A stretch of 64,000 nucleotides of DNA. Origin: Lumbricus terrestris. Lineage: Eukaryota; Annelida; Clitellata; Crassiclitellata; Lumbricidae. Position 1 is the stretch's first letter; each line of letters opens with the position of its first letter. A program made the translations under genes and the position numbers. A model generated the notes under the pieces. The model did no database searches, was not told where the DNA came from, and saw only the letters and a list, made by a program, of their open reading frames with translations. Where the stretch lies: assembly GCA_949752735.1 (NCBI GenBank), contig OX457052.1, forward strand, positions 11,936,623 to 12,000,622. Reading direction: 5' to 3'. Shown in pieces: positions 1-12,239 of the stretch.

Positions 1-255
1 GTGGGTCATTTTGTTCTAATGTACTTCTCACTGCATTGTCGAGAATCGAGGTCACTTTGAAACGGAGATTGCCTCCCCATAGTCATCTTCTTCCTCGTTT
101 TCATTGTCATGCCTTGCCTGGTGACCCTGGATCTGGCTGAGAACGCTTCGGTCTGCTTAAATTAAACGATTGCAATAAAGATGGGAGTGATTGTTTTATT
201 AACTGGTAGAATTTCAGTGTGTTGTGCATATTTCTTGGTGTATACCTGTGAATAG
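1..255. other. upstream intron edge of the membrane-protein gene
   Basis: Nothing here is a convincing exon. It ends in an AG acceptor directly before the transmembrane exon at 256 and is taken as the end of an intron whose upstream exons lie outside the window. Confidence 0.4.
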
Positions 256-331
256 GTATTGCTCTGACGCTCGTGTCGTCCGTTCTCGTTGTGCTACTCG
301 CCTCACTACTCGCCATCTACTGCTACAAACG
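256..331 (+). CDS. transmembrane exon of an unrecognised single-pass membrane protein (partial gene)
   Basis: This 76-bp exon has an AG acceptor before it and a GTGAGC donor after it. It codes about 25 residues: a strongly hydrophobic stretch (IALTLVSSVLVVLLASLLAI) followed by YCYK and the first two bases of an Arg codon. That is a typical membrane span with a basic stop-transfer end. The split codon (CG + A) joins in phase to the exon at 18898 and gives a KRRR run next to the membrane, as expected for the cytoplasmic side of a type I protein. The extracellular part lies upstream of the window. I do not recognise the family; a receptor or adhesion molecule is plausible only from the topology. 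Confidence 0.7.
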
Positions 332-519
332 GTGAGCAATTAAAGCAATAATAATATTATATATTTAATTTATATTATTACTTAATATTATATAATTATT
401 TTGTAGTCATGATTTTTATATCATTTTACGTTGTAAACAATACAAACGGTAACAGTATTGATGCAGCATATATGACGCATAATCGGTTGCAGTTATGGAG
501 GCATAGCAGTTATATTGGT

Positions 520-760
520 GGCGCATGTGGTGGTGATGGTGGTGGTGTTGATGGTGTTGGTAGCTGTGGCGACGGCTGCGTGGTTGTAGCAGTAGTGAGT
601 AAGTAGTAGCAGTAGCGGTAGCAGTATATATATTATATCCGTAGCGGTAAAGCGGTAGCCGTAGTGGCAGTGGTGGTGGTGGCGGTGATGGTGGTTGAGG
701 TGGTAGTTGCAGTGGTTGTGGTTGTGGTGGTCGCAGTAGTTTAAAATGATAAGAATTGAG
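520..760. repeat. degenerate GTGGTG/GCAGTA-rich tract
   Basis: Imperfect trinucleotide-based DNA (GGTGGT, GTAGCAGTA) with no stable period. Open frames on both strands come from the missing stops in such sequence. Confidence 0.6.
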
Positions 761-2145
761 AGTGAAAAAACGCAGTCCATTGAAAAGACTTGATACAACA
801 CAATGAAGTTCATTTAATCTCTATTTTATAGGAAACTCGCTGAGATACCCGGCGTATACCCTGGAAATAGGCCTTATTTCTGTTTATCGCCCTATCCAGC
901 CCACCAGCCCCACCGAGTCCCACACCTCTGATGTACCAAACGCATTGTCCGGTAAACTTAGACTTTTCCTATGTCGAAGAAAGCTGGTTCCACAGTGCAG
1001 GGCCAATGAAGTAAAGGTTCGCGTTTTAGCCATGACAGTCCTGGCTTTCAGGACATGTCCCAGAAAACTGCCGCATTCTACATGTTTCGATTCTTCCAGT
1101 GGTGTATTAAACATCTGAATTTGAGAAAGTATAGGCCTGTAAACGGACGGACTGACAGACAGACAATGATTACTCGAGAATGGACACAGAGCTGCTATGT
1201 TTTGACAGGCATCGGAATCATATTGTAAAAGCCATATGTAACAATAAGTTTTTGAAGGGGACAGTTTTTGTAGCAGAACAGTATACAACCGGCTGTTGTC
1301 ATGCGCAAAGAGAAAGCAATATGCTTCAGATAATCTCGAATATAAAGCGGTTACGTTTTAGACAACCAAACAAATGTTTTCGAGTCAAATCTGGATCCAT
1401 CCATGCTCCATCCACAACAGAAGAGAGGAGCAATGCATTTCGGGATGCTGAACTGGGTTTTAACATGAAGCTATATAGACAATGGAACTGTAAAACGATC
1501 GATATACAACAATTACACATGGGCATGCTCGGAGTTTATCAGGGGCTAGGGGCCTAAGCTCCCCCAAGAAGACCCAGAGTCATTTTTTGACCGTGTAAAT
1601 GGTATCTTTTTCGGGCCTACGCGCCCCCCTACGCGAAACATACGAATGACTAAAAAAAGGTCATTAGCTTTTTTTGCCTGGAAAATTTTTCTGGTTTTCT
1701 GGACCGAGTCTCAGCCCCAAAATATTTAGCCCCTCCAAGAACGGAAACCAAACTCCGCCCATTCACATAGGCCAAAGACCAATAATTATGACATCACGGA
1801 ACTAAAAGCGAAGCACTGAACCTGCAGCGCTTCTGAAACTTTTTGATGCTGCGGGTCAGTAATTGTTTTTTGCCAGTGTTGCTGCTTTAGCATTTCTGGT
1901 ACCGTACATGTACAATATTATGAGATGTCATATCAATATTTAGATCCCATAATACTGCCATTGTTTATTGCCAATATACTTCTGTTGCTGTTGCATGTTT
2001 AAGATCACTTAGCCTACTACGTGTATGTACGAACATTGTGCCGAGTTCTGTATCTGTACATGCTTTTACAATGTATAGGCCTACACTGTGATCCCAATCC
2101 AAGACTTATCATTTGCAGGGCAAATGCATGACCTAGGACTTTCAC

Positions 2146-2365
2146 ATCGATGGATGGATTGATAGACAGATGGATGGATGATTTTTTTAATGGATGAATG
2201 AACGGATGGACAGTTAGACGCATGGATGAATGAACGGATGTATGCATGAACGCATGGACGGGTGCTATGGATGGATGGATGGACTGATGGATGTATGGAC
2301 GGATGGACGGATGGATGGATGGATGGACGGATAGATGGATGGATGGACGAATGGATGGATTAATG
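2146..2365. repeat. degenerate (GGAT)n microsatellite
   Basis: Runs of GGAT and GGAC interrupted by short variants. Confidence 0.8.
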
Positions 2366-2506
2366 GATAAAAAGTGGACTCACGGATTAGCAAAGTGACG
2401 GGCTGACGTATTGAGAGATGGACTCACACAAAGGTTGAAGAGAAAAACAGGAAGGTCGAAAGCAAAGGTGGACTGACGAACAGAATGAACAGACGAAGGA
2501 TGGACA

Positions 2507-2527
2507 AACACACACACAGACAGACAG

Positions 2528-2558
<31 letters not shown>

Positions 2559-2790
2559 GACGGACAGATAGACGGACGGACGGACGGACGGACAGATAGA
2601 CGGACGAACGGACGGACGGACGGATGGATAGAAAGACAGTCGGGCAGGCAGATAGAGAAGCAGTCGGACAGACAGAGAGACAGACGGACAGATTGACACA
2701 CAGAAAGACAGACGGACGGACGGACAGACAGACAGGTAGAAAGACTGCAGCCAGGCAAACACAAAAACAGTCGGACATACAGTCGGACGG
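2507..2790. repeat. (GACA/GGAC)n microsatellite
   Basis: GACA and GGAC tetramers alternate over about 280 bp. The Pro/Ser/Val/Cys-repeat frames on the minus strand are artefacts of this. Confidence 0.85.
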
Positions 2791-3300
2791 ATGTAAGACC
2801 CGCGAGAGATGAGTCGTCACCGGTTGCAGCAATCGTCTGCTCTGTCTGTCAATCCATCGTCGTCTGATCAGATCGTCCGATCACGTGCAGCGTTGAGAAG
2901 ATTCTGTCTTGAGGGCGTCATTGTGACGCAGATGACATGACTCGTCATTTGTATCGTCACCGAGCAAGGTCACAAGAGGACAAACGATGCAGAACACATT
3001 TGCGGAGACAGTGGAAGGGAGGGAGTTTATCACCTTGGATTCACTATGTTATAGGTAATCAGTTATAGACAGAGGCACACGGTGCAATCCCGTCATCCTA
3101 ATGCTATAACACCTATACAATTATACAATATGCAATTAAACATTCCATTTAATGCAGGTAATGTGAGCTTTCCGCTGGGTTTAATTTCCGCATAGCAGCG
3201 TTTAAAAGGAGCAAGATTGCCGATTCGTCAGAACGATTGCTTTCTTTAAAGATACAAATCTCCGCTTGACCTGAGTCTGAATCTTGAATCGACGCTTTCA

Positions 3301-3656
3301 TTGATTGATTCATTTATTTATCTATATATTTATTCATTTATTTATCTATTTATTCATTTATTTATCTATTTGTTTGTTTATTTATCTTTTTATTCATTTA
3401 TTTATCTATTTATTTATTTATCTATTTGTTTGTTTATTTATTTATCTATTTATTTATTTATCTATTTATTTATTTATTTATCTTTTTATTTAATTTATTT
3501 ATGTTTGTTTGTTTATTTATTTATCTATTTATTTATTTATCTATCTATTTATTTATTTATTTATTTATCTATTTATTAATTAATTTATCTATCTAGTTGT
3601 CTGCTTATTTATCTATCTATTTATTTATTTATCCATTTATTTATTAATTGCTTGAT

Positions 3657-3691
<35 letters not shown>

Positions 3692-3695
3692 TTGA
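3301..3695. repeat. (TTTA/TCTA)n microsatellite
   Basis: About 400 bp of ATTTATTT and ATCTATTT tetramer mixtures. Confidence 0.9.
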
Positions 3696-3872
3696 GATCA
3701 AACTAGAACAACCCACGCATCGCTGCATGACTCAAATAAGACAGCGCGACGATGCGGTACAAGAAAATAGTTTCTTCAAAAGGCATCATATAAAGCCCAT
3801 AAAAGGCATGGCATGCAGCGCACCTAAAATAAATTCCCATGGTTAACTTTTGCACATATAATATACATACAT

Positions 3873-6090
3873 TAGGGTGGTCCAAAAAAATAAAATTCAA
3901 GCTAGACACCAAGGCGCCCTCTCAGTTTGTTAGACCTGTCAATAGTATTATTGAGACCAAATTTCAGCTTACCAGTCCAACTGGAAGGCGGTGCTCAACG
4001 ACATCGAAATATTACCATGTAGTTGTATTAGCAAGAAATCTTGATGCCTTTTAGCTTGATCAAAAACCTCAACCCTTGTCACGTAGATGAACTTGAAATA
4101 GATTCTGTTGCACTATCATACTTATTACAGTCAGTGCTAGCTGCTTTACAGCTGTTTAGCCATCAAGTGACAAGTGCATTTTGATAGCAATAACACTCCT
4201 GGTGATCTGATCATGAAGCATTGAGATTGTTGGTCACAATTACTGCACAGCGCTTATGTGCGATCCTTTTGTCCTGCCATTTTCACGGAAAACCATTCAT
4301 ATGGAGTGCTTAAGAAGCCAAGATGGAGCATGCTGAAGCTATAAGATCTGAATTTGTACCAAATTGCAGTACGCTGGAAATGTTGACCGCCTGTGAGTGC
4401 TAGTTTCAGGTGATGGTGTCGCTAAACTCTTTTGTATGCCCAAATGTCCCTCTATGACAGGATATAATTTAAATCCAAGGTCATTCATCATCTTCTGAAG
4501 TTATTAAGACTCGCTGATAATGGCTAAGACTTGATCTTTGACACAACACCGGACGTTTTAATGGAGTGTACGTTTTTCGGGAAAACAGGATATGTAAAAT
4601 GTTCCTGTGGTTGGCCTGCTGTCGTCACTGTGATGGAGTTTATTTAAGCCAAAATCTTCATTTTGTGTTGTTGTCCATCTAATTCAAAATATAATCCAAT
4701 CTTTAAGAGATTTAAAGCTGTGTGGGATGGTGTGACACGTGACAACATACGAGTACTGGAAGTCATATCCTCTACTAAAGCCTCCCATGAGAGAGTGATC
4801 AGTTTTATCAAGTAGACTGCTGAAATTAAAGTCAATTTCAGAGACGACTACCAAGAAGTCATTGAGGTGTCAATGGTTGTCCTTGGAAGTCAGACCTCAA
4901 TAAGAAACTGGAGAGCCCAATTTACCATGCATGTTGAATGGCCAGGTTACTGCGTACCATCAAAATAATTGTACGATTTAGCAATCAACGTGAAGTATTC
5001 AATATAAGGAAAAAGAAAAACTCAGATTCATCCTTTTGTGTGATTGGGTGCCCTCCTTCACTCAAAGGCATCCTCCTGCTGCTGAAACTCCAGGACAAGA
5101 TCTGTCAATTTTGATTGATATAGGACTTTTGATTCAGGTGACTATTATTTGTAGGAGCTCAACGTTGCTGCCATGAATGTTCTAGAAAATTATCAATACT
5201 TAGTGCCTTTCAGATGATGCTGAATGTCTAACACTGTTATGCTGCCATCTGCCTGATATGGTACAGATAAGGTGAAGATTTTTACAGAATGACTGCAAAT
5301 CCTAATAAAAGGATGTTGACGGTAGTGCTGCGATACAGAAGGATGGGATTGCCTGGGCGAGTTTGCAACCCAGTGAACACTGATACTACTGCCACGCCTG
5401 AAATTTGGTGATTCCTTTTTATACTTACACCAGTGCAATAGCCTGACAATGATGATTGTCAGCAGGGTAGGGCTGAAGTCGGCAATAGAAAGTGGTAAAC
5501 GACATGGCTGAGAGAAGTGTGAAGTTGTTCAAGGAATTAGATCTAAACTGACTCATCACTGATGAAGAAGAAAGCAGTATTTTCTCCAAGTGGTTTAGTC
5601 AAATAGGAAAGCTGTCCCCACTCAATCAACAAAGAAATGTGCTGTTGACACTGTGCTTGCAAAGCCTTCTACAGTGTAGACGTCATCGTATGTTTGGAGT
5701 CATAAAACGAGAACCATAGACATTCGTGGATTTAACGATGTTTTTGACATTTTTTGACATTTTCCATATTTAAAACCTACTGAAATTTTACATTTCAAGC
5801 TCACCAATTGCTTAAGTGTCACACATATTGTCATGTTATTGCAATGTATGATCTATCTTGAAATAAAGCACAATTGTATTGGAATATATGCTCAACACAT
5901 TTATTTCTACAATTAACGTCTTTTCATTGGCCCATGCAAAGTAAGATAGTCGTTGAGCATTGCCTTCCAGTTGGAATAGGAAGCTGAAATTTTGTCTCAA
6001 TAATACTCTTGATAGGTCTAACAAACTGGGAGGGCGCCCTGGTTTTTAGCTTGAACTTTATTTTTTGCCATGTATCTGTGAACCACACTA
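3873..6090. mobile_element. 2.2-kb TIR transposon remnant, 8-bp target duplication, class unknown
   Basis: The ends are inverted copies of roughly 130-150 bp: TAGGGTGGTCC...AAATTCAAGCTA at the left, and its complement at 5945-6090 (TAGCTTGAACTTTA...CACACTA). Both arms share GGCGCCCTC, CAGTTTGTTAGACCT, TATTATTGAGAC and CCAACTGGAAGGC. ACATACAT flanks the element on both sides (3865-3872 and 6091-6098), although it is low-complexity sequence. The inside shows only short broken frames. Eight-base duplications occur in hAT and P superfamilies; the ends are not typical hAT. Confidence 0.65.
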
Positions 6091-6178
6091 ACATACATAT
6101 ATATATGTATATATATATGCACATATATATATATATACATATATACACACATAATATACATATATTATATATATACAG
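6090..6178. repeat. TATATACA-type microsatellite
   Basis: Alternating TA/CA sequence directly at the right end of the TIR element. Confidence 0.7.
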
Positions 6179-6593
6179 ACAGCAGTCAACCAGTTGAATC
6201 CGATTCTCAATGCATACAGAAATGGATATGTAGACATCTTTTATATGATGGTCTTTCAGCAGCAACAGACGATGTCTGAACTGATAAAGGGGAGCACGGG
6301 GCAAGGCGAACCCGGGTTAATAATGCATCCGTCCTGTCTGCTGTTCGCCCGGAATATTCCCCGACATTGACGGTCAACATTTCGTCGCTAGACGTCGTCG
6401 TGTGTAGAACAAAGACTGCAATGGCAGACGACACACAAACAACGACGACGATGCAGTCTCTGCTTCTGTCTCTTTCGCGATAAGCCTTTCATAACATCAG
6501 GCTTTTGATGCGCATGTCGCATGAAAGAGAACCATATACATGACATCTCTTCCCGTACACGCACACACGCTTATATATATATATATATACATA

Positions 6594-7720
6594 CAGTGCC
6601 GGCGCTAGCACCCCCCGTACCCCCCGGCCGGGGGGGCCCCGAGTTTGAAGGGGGCCCCCAAATTTAGCTGGTCATTATGCCTATTTGTGACTGTACAGAT
6701 CCGGTCTGGTGCATGCCCCAACTAACCATACGGCACTGCCATAGCAGATCTAATGCAAATATCATACTGATTTTGGGCGTAAGTATAAAACCATTAGAGT
6801 TTGAAAGGGGGCCCTCAAATTTAGCTGGTCATTATGCCTATTTATGACTGTACAGATCCGGTCTGGTGCATGCCTCAACTAACCACATGGCACTGCCATA
6901 GCAGACCTAATGCAAATATCGTACCGATTATGGGTGTAAGTACAACGCCATTTAAACTAACTCAGGCAATTTCGTCCACTTTCTCAAACACAATGTTTAT
7001 AAATTGTAACTGATTCTAATTGCTAATTGGATGAGGCCTCCAAATAAAACATGCGTGAGGCCCAAACATTAAAGCCTTAGCCTGTGTTGGGTCCCAGATG
7101 TCCTTGGTATTTGTCTGATCTCAAGTTTGCAAGGGACTTCAAATGTAGCTGGTAATTATATCTTTCATGACTGATCATTCCTGAAATCACGCACCGAATT
7201 ATGTTTTAACGCAAATCATACAAAATAATATTACGCAAACTAATAGAGCATTGTCCTTCAACCAAAGTGGAGACTTTGGGGGTGTGGACAGGGGCACGGC
7301 CCCACAATTTTTGGTTGGGACGGAATCCTTGTATCCCCAATATTTCAGAAATATTTCATAAGTATCATCCACTGCCCATCAATAATGATCAATTTTGTTA
7401 AGATGGCAGCCTTTAAATGCTACCATTACAGTTGGCAAATCGGACAAATTTAAACAATGGAGAGGGGACACTCTGAAGTCCTAAACCACGACAAACAGCA
7501 ATGAAAAATGAGCAATTTTTGTAAAGATGACAGGTCAAAATTCTACCATTACAGCATGGAAATTCCGAAAAATTTAACAATTGGGATACATTTATTGAAG
7601 TCTTACACCATGTCTTTCAGCACTTATATTATGAAAATTTTTGCTGAGATAACAGCTCAAGGTATGGGGGGCCCCAAGTTTTTTTTCGGGGGGGCCTCAG
7701 GTACCCTAGCGCCGGCACTG
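6594..7720. mobile_element. non-autonomous hAT-type element (1.1 kb)
   Basis: Terminal repeats CAGTGCCGGCGCTAG at the left and its exact complement at the right, followed inside by C-rich/G-rich runs. The 8-bp flanks are identical (TATACATA at 6586-6593 and 7721-7728). There is no transposase frame. An internal ~157-bp direct repeat starts at about 6640 and 6797 (AAATTTAGCTGGTCATTATG), with a degenerate third copy near 7124. Confidence 0.8.
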
Positions 7721-8123
7721 TATACATATATGTATATATACACACATAGTTCATAAGCCCAAAATATATATACACATAGTCGGTACATATATGTATATAG
7801 TGCATTTTATATACCATTTATATGCATATGTATACTATTATTTCCATTACGAGATGACAGCTAAATGTAGATCATGTCATCATTATACAGGGATGACCTT
7901 CAAGCGCTTCTATCTTCAACATTACTTTTACATCCGGGATACCGTATATTTGTGGCTGTATAACACGTAGGCCTAAAGTAGTTTTTCCAACACACGGTTT
8001 GGTAGTGTAGAGTATAATTGTAGACGTGTAAGTCTAGCCATTCTAGAACATCGTCCCCCAAATTTGTGCAATCTTGAAAAGGACAAAAACATTATTATTA
8101 TCAATTTATTATTATAATACTAA

Positions 8124-8340
8124 TAGATGGCAGTAATAGCAATAATAGCAATAACAGCAATAATAGCAATGATAGCTATAATGGCAATAATAGCAATAAT
8201 AGCTATAATGGCAATAATAGCAATAATAGCAATAATAGCTGTAATAGCAATAAATAGCAATAATAGCAATAATAGCAATAATGGCAATAATGGCAATAAT
8301 AGCAGTAATAGCAATAATAGCAATAATAGCAATAATTGCA
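8124..8340. repeat. (AATAGC/AATAATGGC)n microsatellite
   Basis: AATAGCAATAAT units with G/A interruptions. Confidence 0.9.
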
Positions 8341-9232
8341 ATATTTTAGAGCACTTTTTTCACGCCTTCCGAATTTCATCCCTTGGGTTTAGGCATAGGC
8401 ATAGCAATAATGATGATAATCATAACAGTTAGGCCTCATCATAATAATACGAAATCATGAAGCTCATAATCAACATTATCATGCTCATCATCACCAGAAT
8501 TAAAAAGACGCACCATAAATAATCAACACCATCGTAATTTTTCTATCAGCATCATCATGAATAGCAGCGCACTTCACACCGGAATCCCCATTCAACACAC
8601 ACTTCCTTCTAAACCTATCTTTATGCTTTTACGCACCGAGTGCTGCTTTATTCCGTCTCAACCGACGCTGCAGATAAAGTCGTTTGTCACGCATGCGCGA
8701 TCGCTTCTAGACCAATGGGCGTGCTCTTAATTAATTGCTGCCGAACGCCTGTCTTCATTGTTGGAATGTTGCGCATGCGCATGGCTTCGTTCCGCAGAGA
8801 TTATAAGAGGCGGAACATGTGTTTCGAATGCTTCCAGCATATGATGCAAAATCAATGAATGGCTAGCGAGGAATATTATATGTATCGTAGAGAGACTCAA
8901 GAGATGGCCTGATTTCGCGTGAAGGACCACAGTATTGGGTCTAATTATCATCTATCACAAAGCAGATGCAATATAGACGCGAAGATTCGAGGATAATAAG
9001 CAAAACGAGTTCTGACAAAAAAACTGAATAGGACTCGGTAAATGACGGCGGAAAATGTAATGCAATGCAATTAGTATATATAGCACAGCTGTATTGTAAT
9101 GTAGTGTAGTTAATCGTTTCTATGGCACCGCTCACAGACATGACCATTCAATACATAGCGCCCCCAAAGCGAGAATCCAGAGGGGAAAATTGGAAGAGAG
9201 AGATACGTCATCACCTATATAAATAAAGAGAA

Positions 9233-9560
9233 GATTCTGTCTGCTGTTTGACCGGCATGCATTTCAACAGTTTTTGAGCTTTCAATCCAAACCTTCACTA
9301 CTCTGTCGGTTTTGGCATGGGACACGCCGTGGAGGGGTTGGCGAATCTCTACCACCATGGGGGCCAGGGTGGGGCGAAAAACCGTAATTTCCGCTATAAT
9401 TTTCTGTTTCACCGGGATGCATTTCAACATTTTTTTAGCTTTTCACTCCAAACCTTCACTACACTGTCGGTATGGGCATGGGACACACGTAGGACGGGTT
9501 GGCGAATCTCTACCACCACGGTGCCAGGGTGGGGAACCCTATTTTCAATAGCCTATAAAT
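9233..9560. mobile_element. Helitron-like fragment with a ~160-bp direct repeat
   Basis: CTATATAAATAAAGAGAAG resembles the 5' starts of the Helitron-like elements at 17.5 and 20.3 kb. GATGCATTTCAACA (or a close variant) through GCGAATCTCTACCACCA occurs twice, about 160 bp apart. No 3' terminus was identified, so the class is tentative. Confidence 0.35.
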
Positions 9561-9935
9561 TTCCATTCCGTTGCCATACATTCACAGTTCTTCACCTGAA
9601 ACTTTGCAGCTAGACAGCTATAGTGCTACAGGGGCCACCTCGCCTCACCCAAAACTCGTGGAAGGATTTGACGTGCTATCTCAGTGAATACCGTCACTGC
9701 TTTTAAGAGAATGGGGAAACTGGGTTATAAACAGAGCTTAAAGTGTGGCAGGACGGTCATGGACGGCGTCCAGGCACTTATTTTCAAATCTATATGCCGT
9801 CCTGCCACTTATTATTTGGCCAGCACACCTAAACAGACGAGAGGGGCTTCCAGTCACTTCTCTTTTTATACTTTGAGCATTGGTTATAAAGCATTCAAGG
9901 AATATGAATTTGCGGTGGAACATTTGATTTGTTTG

Positions 9936-10148
9936 TATGTGCACTTGTTATAACGCCCCTTCAAGCTCACTAGTCAGAGGTACTCCCGACTGCAGCGCGG
10001 ACACTGAATTTGTTTCACGCCGAAGCGCTGAGCAACTGTGAGTGAAGGACTTGCCCAAGGTCCCTACGCGGCGACTTGAGGTGGATTCAAACCTGCAACC
10101 CTTCGGCTGCAAGGCGACGAACATACCCACTACACCACCGCGCCCCAC
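9936..10148 (-). mobile_element. tRNA-headed SINE copy
   Basis: Read on the minus strand it begins GGGGCGCGGTGGTGTAGTGG, has a B-box-like GGTTTGAATCC, then TTGGGCAAGTCCTTCACTC and a tail module GGGAGTACCTCTGA...GGGGCG. The head resembles a tRNA (RNA polymerase III boxes A and B). Same family as the copies at 15.2, 20.1, 24.4, 29.6, 30.6, 32.8 and 46.7 kb. Confidence 0.8.
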
Positions 10149-11251
10149 AAATTAGAGAGAACTTGCCAAAAGTATAATCGAACGATGCAACAGGCGAGAC
10201 CATAATATTTATAGACCAATTCACTCTTGATGAATGAATAATTTCAACCGCTGCCGTTCCATTTGAAGCATCTGGTTATACTTCATACCGTTCTACAAGG
10301 AATTCAATTCCCCGACGCTATTTAAGCTACCTACATCGACTCCAAGTCTAATGACTGGCTCAGGGGATTTAGCTCTTCATCCTCTTAAACCTCGTCGAAG
10401 TCGCCATACATATATAGGCGATCTTTACTCCGACCCCTTGTGACCTTTAACCCATATTCAACAGCGCAAAACCGTAATTTTCTCCATTTATGGTGACGCG
10501 GACATAGTGTTAATAAATACAGAGCGGTTTGTAAGGGCGACGAATAGGGCAAATAATATGTTCTCCACTGGTTCTGTAAAGCGACTCCCAATAAAGGAGA
10601 ATTTTCTTCTCACATTCACGCCTTACAACACTGTTACTCTTCCTCTCAACTGGTTTTTTATACGAACCATTGAAATAAATCTCTTCTTGACTATTCGTGG
10701 GGCTGTTTGTCGAGTTGTCAAACCACAAATTGCAAGTTTTTAATAGAAACCTGACCTAAGCTGTCTAAATTCCTTGACCTACGTCCGTCCAATAATTGAC
10801 GGTGGAAAAGAACCAATATATCATCACTTATCACCAACAGCCTCAGCTCAATGGTCTACTTAAATCAACTTCAAGCGATTCGCGCTAAGTAAGCGCTTTC
10901 CCGACGACTGTTACATCGATGGCTTTGATTGCTTTCAATAAGAAAGCGCTCGCTTAGTAACTGTCACGTGTGATCTGACTAAGACGAGCAGAGACTGTCT
11001 CAGTGCATGTAAAATATGGTAAACACGAATGCTAGTAATTATATGCATTGTATTGTATAGGCCTACAGACAACATAAAAAAGTTTATACGACTACTGTAG
11101 TCTAATGAATACATCACTAATGCATAGTAATTTATCTTGCTCGCGAATAAGTTGGTGCCCCGCGCTTGGCTTTCGAGTGGTGCTTCAGAAGTTTGAAGAT
11201 CACGATTACGATGTTATATACTTGCATATATACATTGCATGCATACCTACC

Positions 11252-11410
11252 TAGAACGGCATGGTTAGACAACATCTTGAAATGGATTGGACTTTCGGGG
11301 AGGAGACTAATGAACATGGAAGGAGATAGACAACAACTGTGGAAAATGCTCATCCATTCGTGCAGCCAACCGTCACAGAGCGACGATGGCGGAATGACAT
11401 GACATGACAT
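11252..11410 (+). mobile_element. LINE tail: RTE-type reverse transcriptase C-terminus
   Basis: The frame reads TAWLDNILKWIGLSGRRLMN then EGDRQQLWKMLIHSC. It matches the usual C-terminal pattern of RTE-like polyproteins (W-DN---WTGL--------DR--WR). 5'-truncated copy. Confidence 0.6.
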
Positions 11411-11493
11411 GCATGCGTAATACATACATAATTTATTTCTTATTTATTATTTCATATATAATACATGTATAACAATAATACATAATACACACA

Positions 11494-11643
11494 TCATACA
11501 TACATACATACATACATACATACATGCATACATACATACATACATACATACATACATACATACATACATACATACATACATACATACATACATACATACA
11601 TACATACATACATACTTACATACATACATACATACTTACATAC

Positions 11644-11674
<31 letters not shown>

Positions 11675-11856
11675 CATACATACATACATACATACATACA
11701 TACATACATACATACATACATACATACATACATACATACATACATACATACATACATACATACATACATACATACATACATACATACATACATACATACA
11801 TACATACATACATACATACATACATACATACATACATACATACATACATACATACT
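11494..11856. repeat. (ATAC)n microsatellite, about 360 bp
   Basis: Nearly perfect CATA repeats with a few TTAC interruptions. The His-Thr/Tyr-Ile and Met-Tyr-Val-Cys frames are artefacts. Confidence 0.95.
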
Positions 11857-12239
11857 TTCATGCATCAATATTCTTCGCTTCTTCGTCACGTTCCTGCTCT
11901 AAAAAAATGTCTTTAGAAAACTGACTGTTGACGTGCTAATTGGAATCTAAGTATGTAGAAACTCGCCTGGCATTTCGTGCCATTCAGACTTAGTAGCACG
12001 GTGACGAGAACAGCATTATATTGTATACGGGCACTGGTCCCTCGGCTGATGATGATAAGAAGAACACGGTGAAGGTGAGATGGGTGAAGGGCGGAGGGGA
12101 ACGAACCACCAGAGGTCACGTCGGATGGAGGATATGAGAGAGGGTGGAGGAGATGCGATGTAGTGTCACGTAGATTAGAATAAAGGGTGAAGATAAGGAG
12201 TCGGCAGGTGAGAAGATGGCAGGACAGGATGAAGAGGTG

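Noticed and set aside
107..316. minus-strand gene over the transmembrane exon
   Set aside because: It overlaps the plus-strand exon, whose splice sites and hydrophobic span are much better supported.
1516..1770. small TIR element with CGGAGTTT ends
   Set aside because: GGGC...CGGAGTTT and its complement are present about 230 bp apart, but the rest of the ends does not match and no target duplication is clear.
2380..2832. cysteine/serine-rich secreted proteins on the minus strand
   Set aside because: The repetitive Ser-Val-Cys-Leu composition comes from GACA/GGAC tetramers.
4644..5438. transposase gene inside the 3873-6090 element
   Set aside because: Only short frames broken by stops on both strands, and none shows a recognisable transposase or zinc-finger motif.
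11447..11916. long His-Thr/Tyr-Ile and Met-Tyr-Val-Cys frames
   Set aside because: They are translations of an (ATAC)n microsatellite. The same holds for frames in the (CT)n, (TAG)n, (TTA)n, (TTTA)n and (GACA)n tracts.
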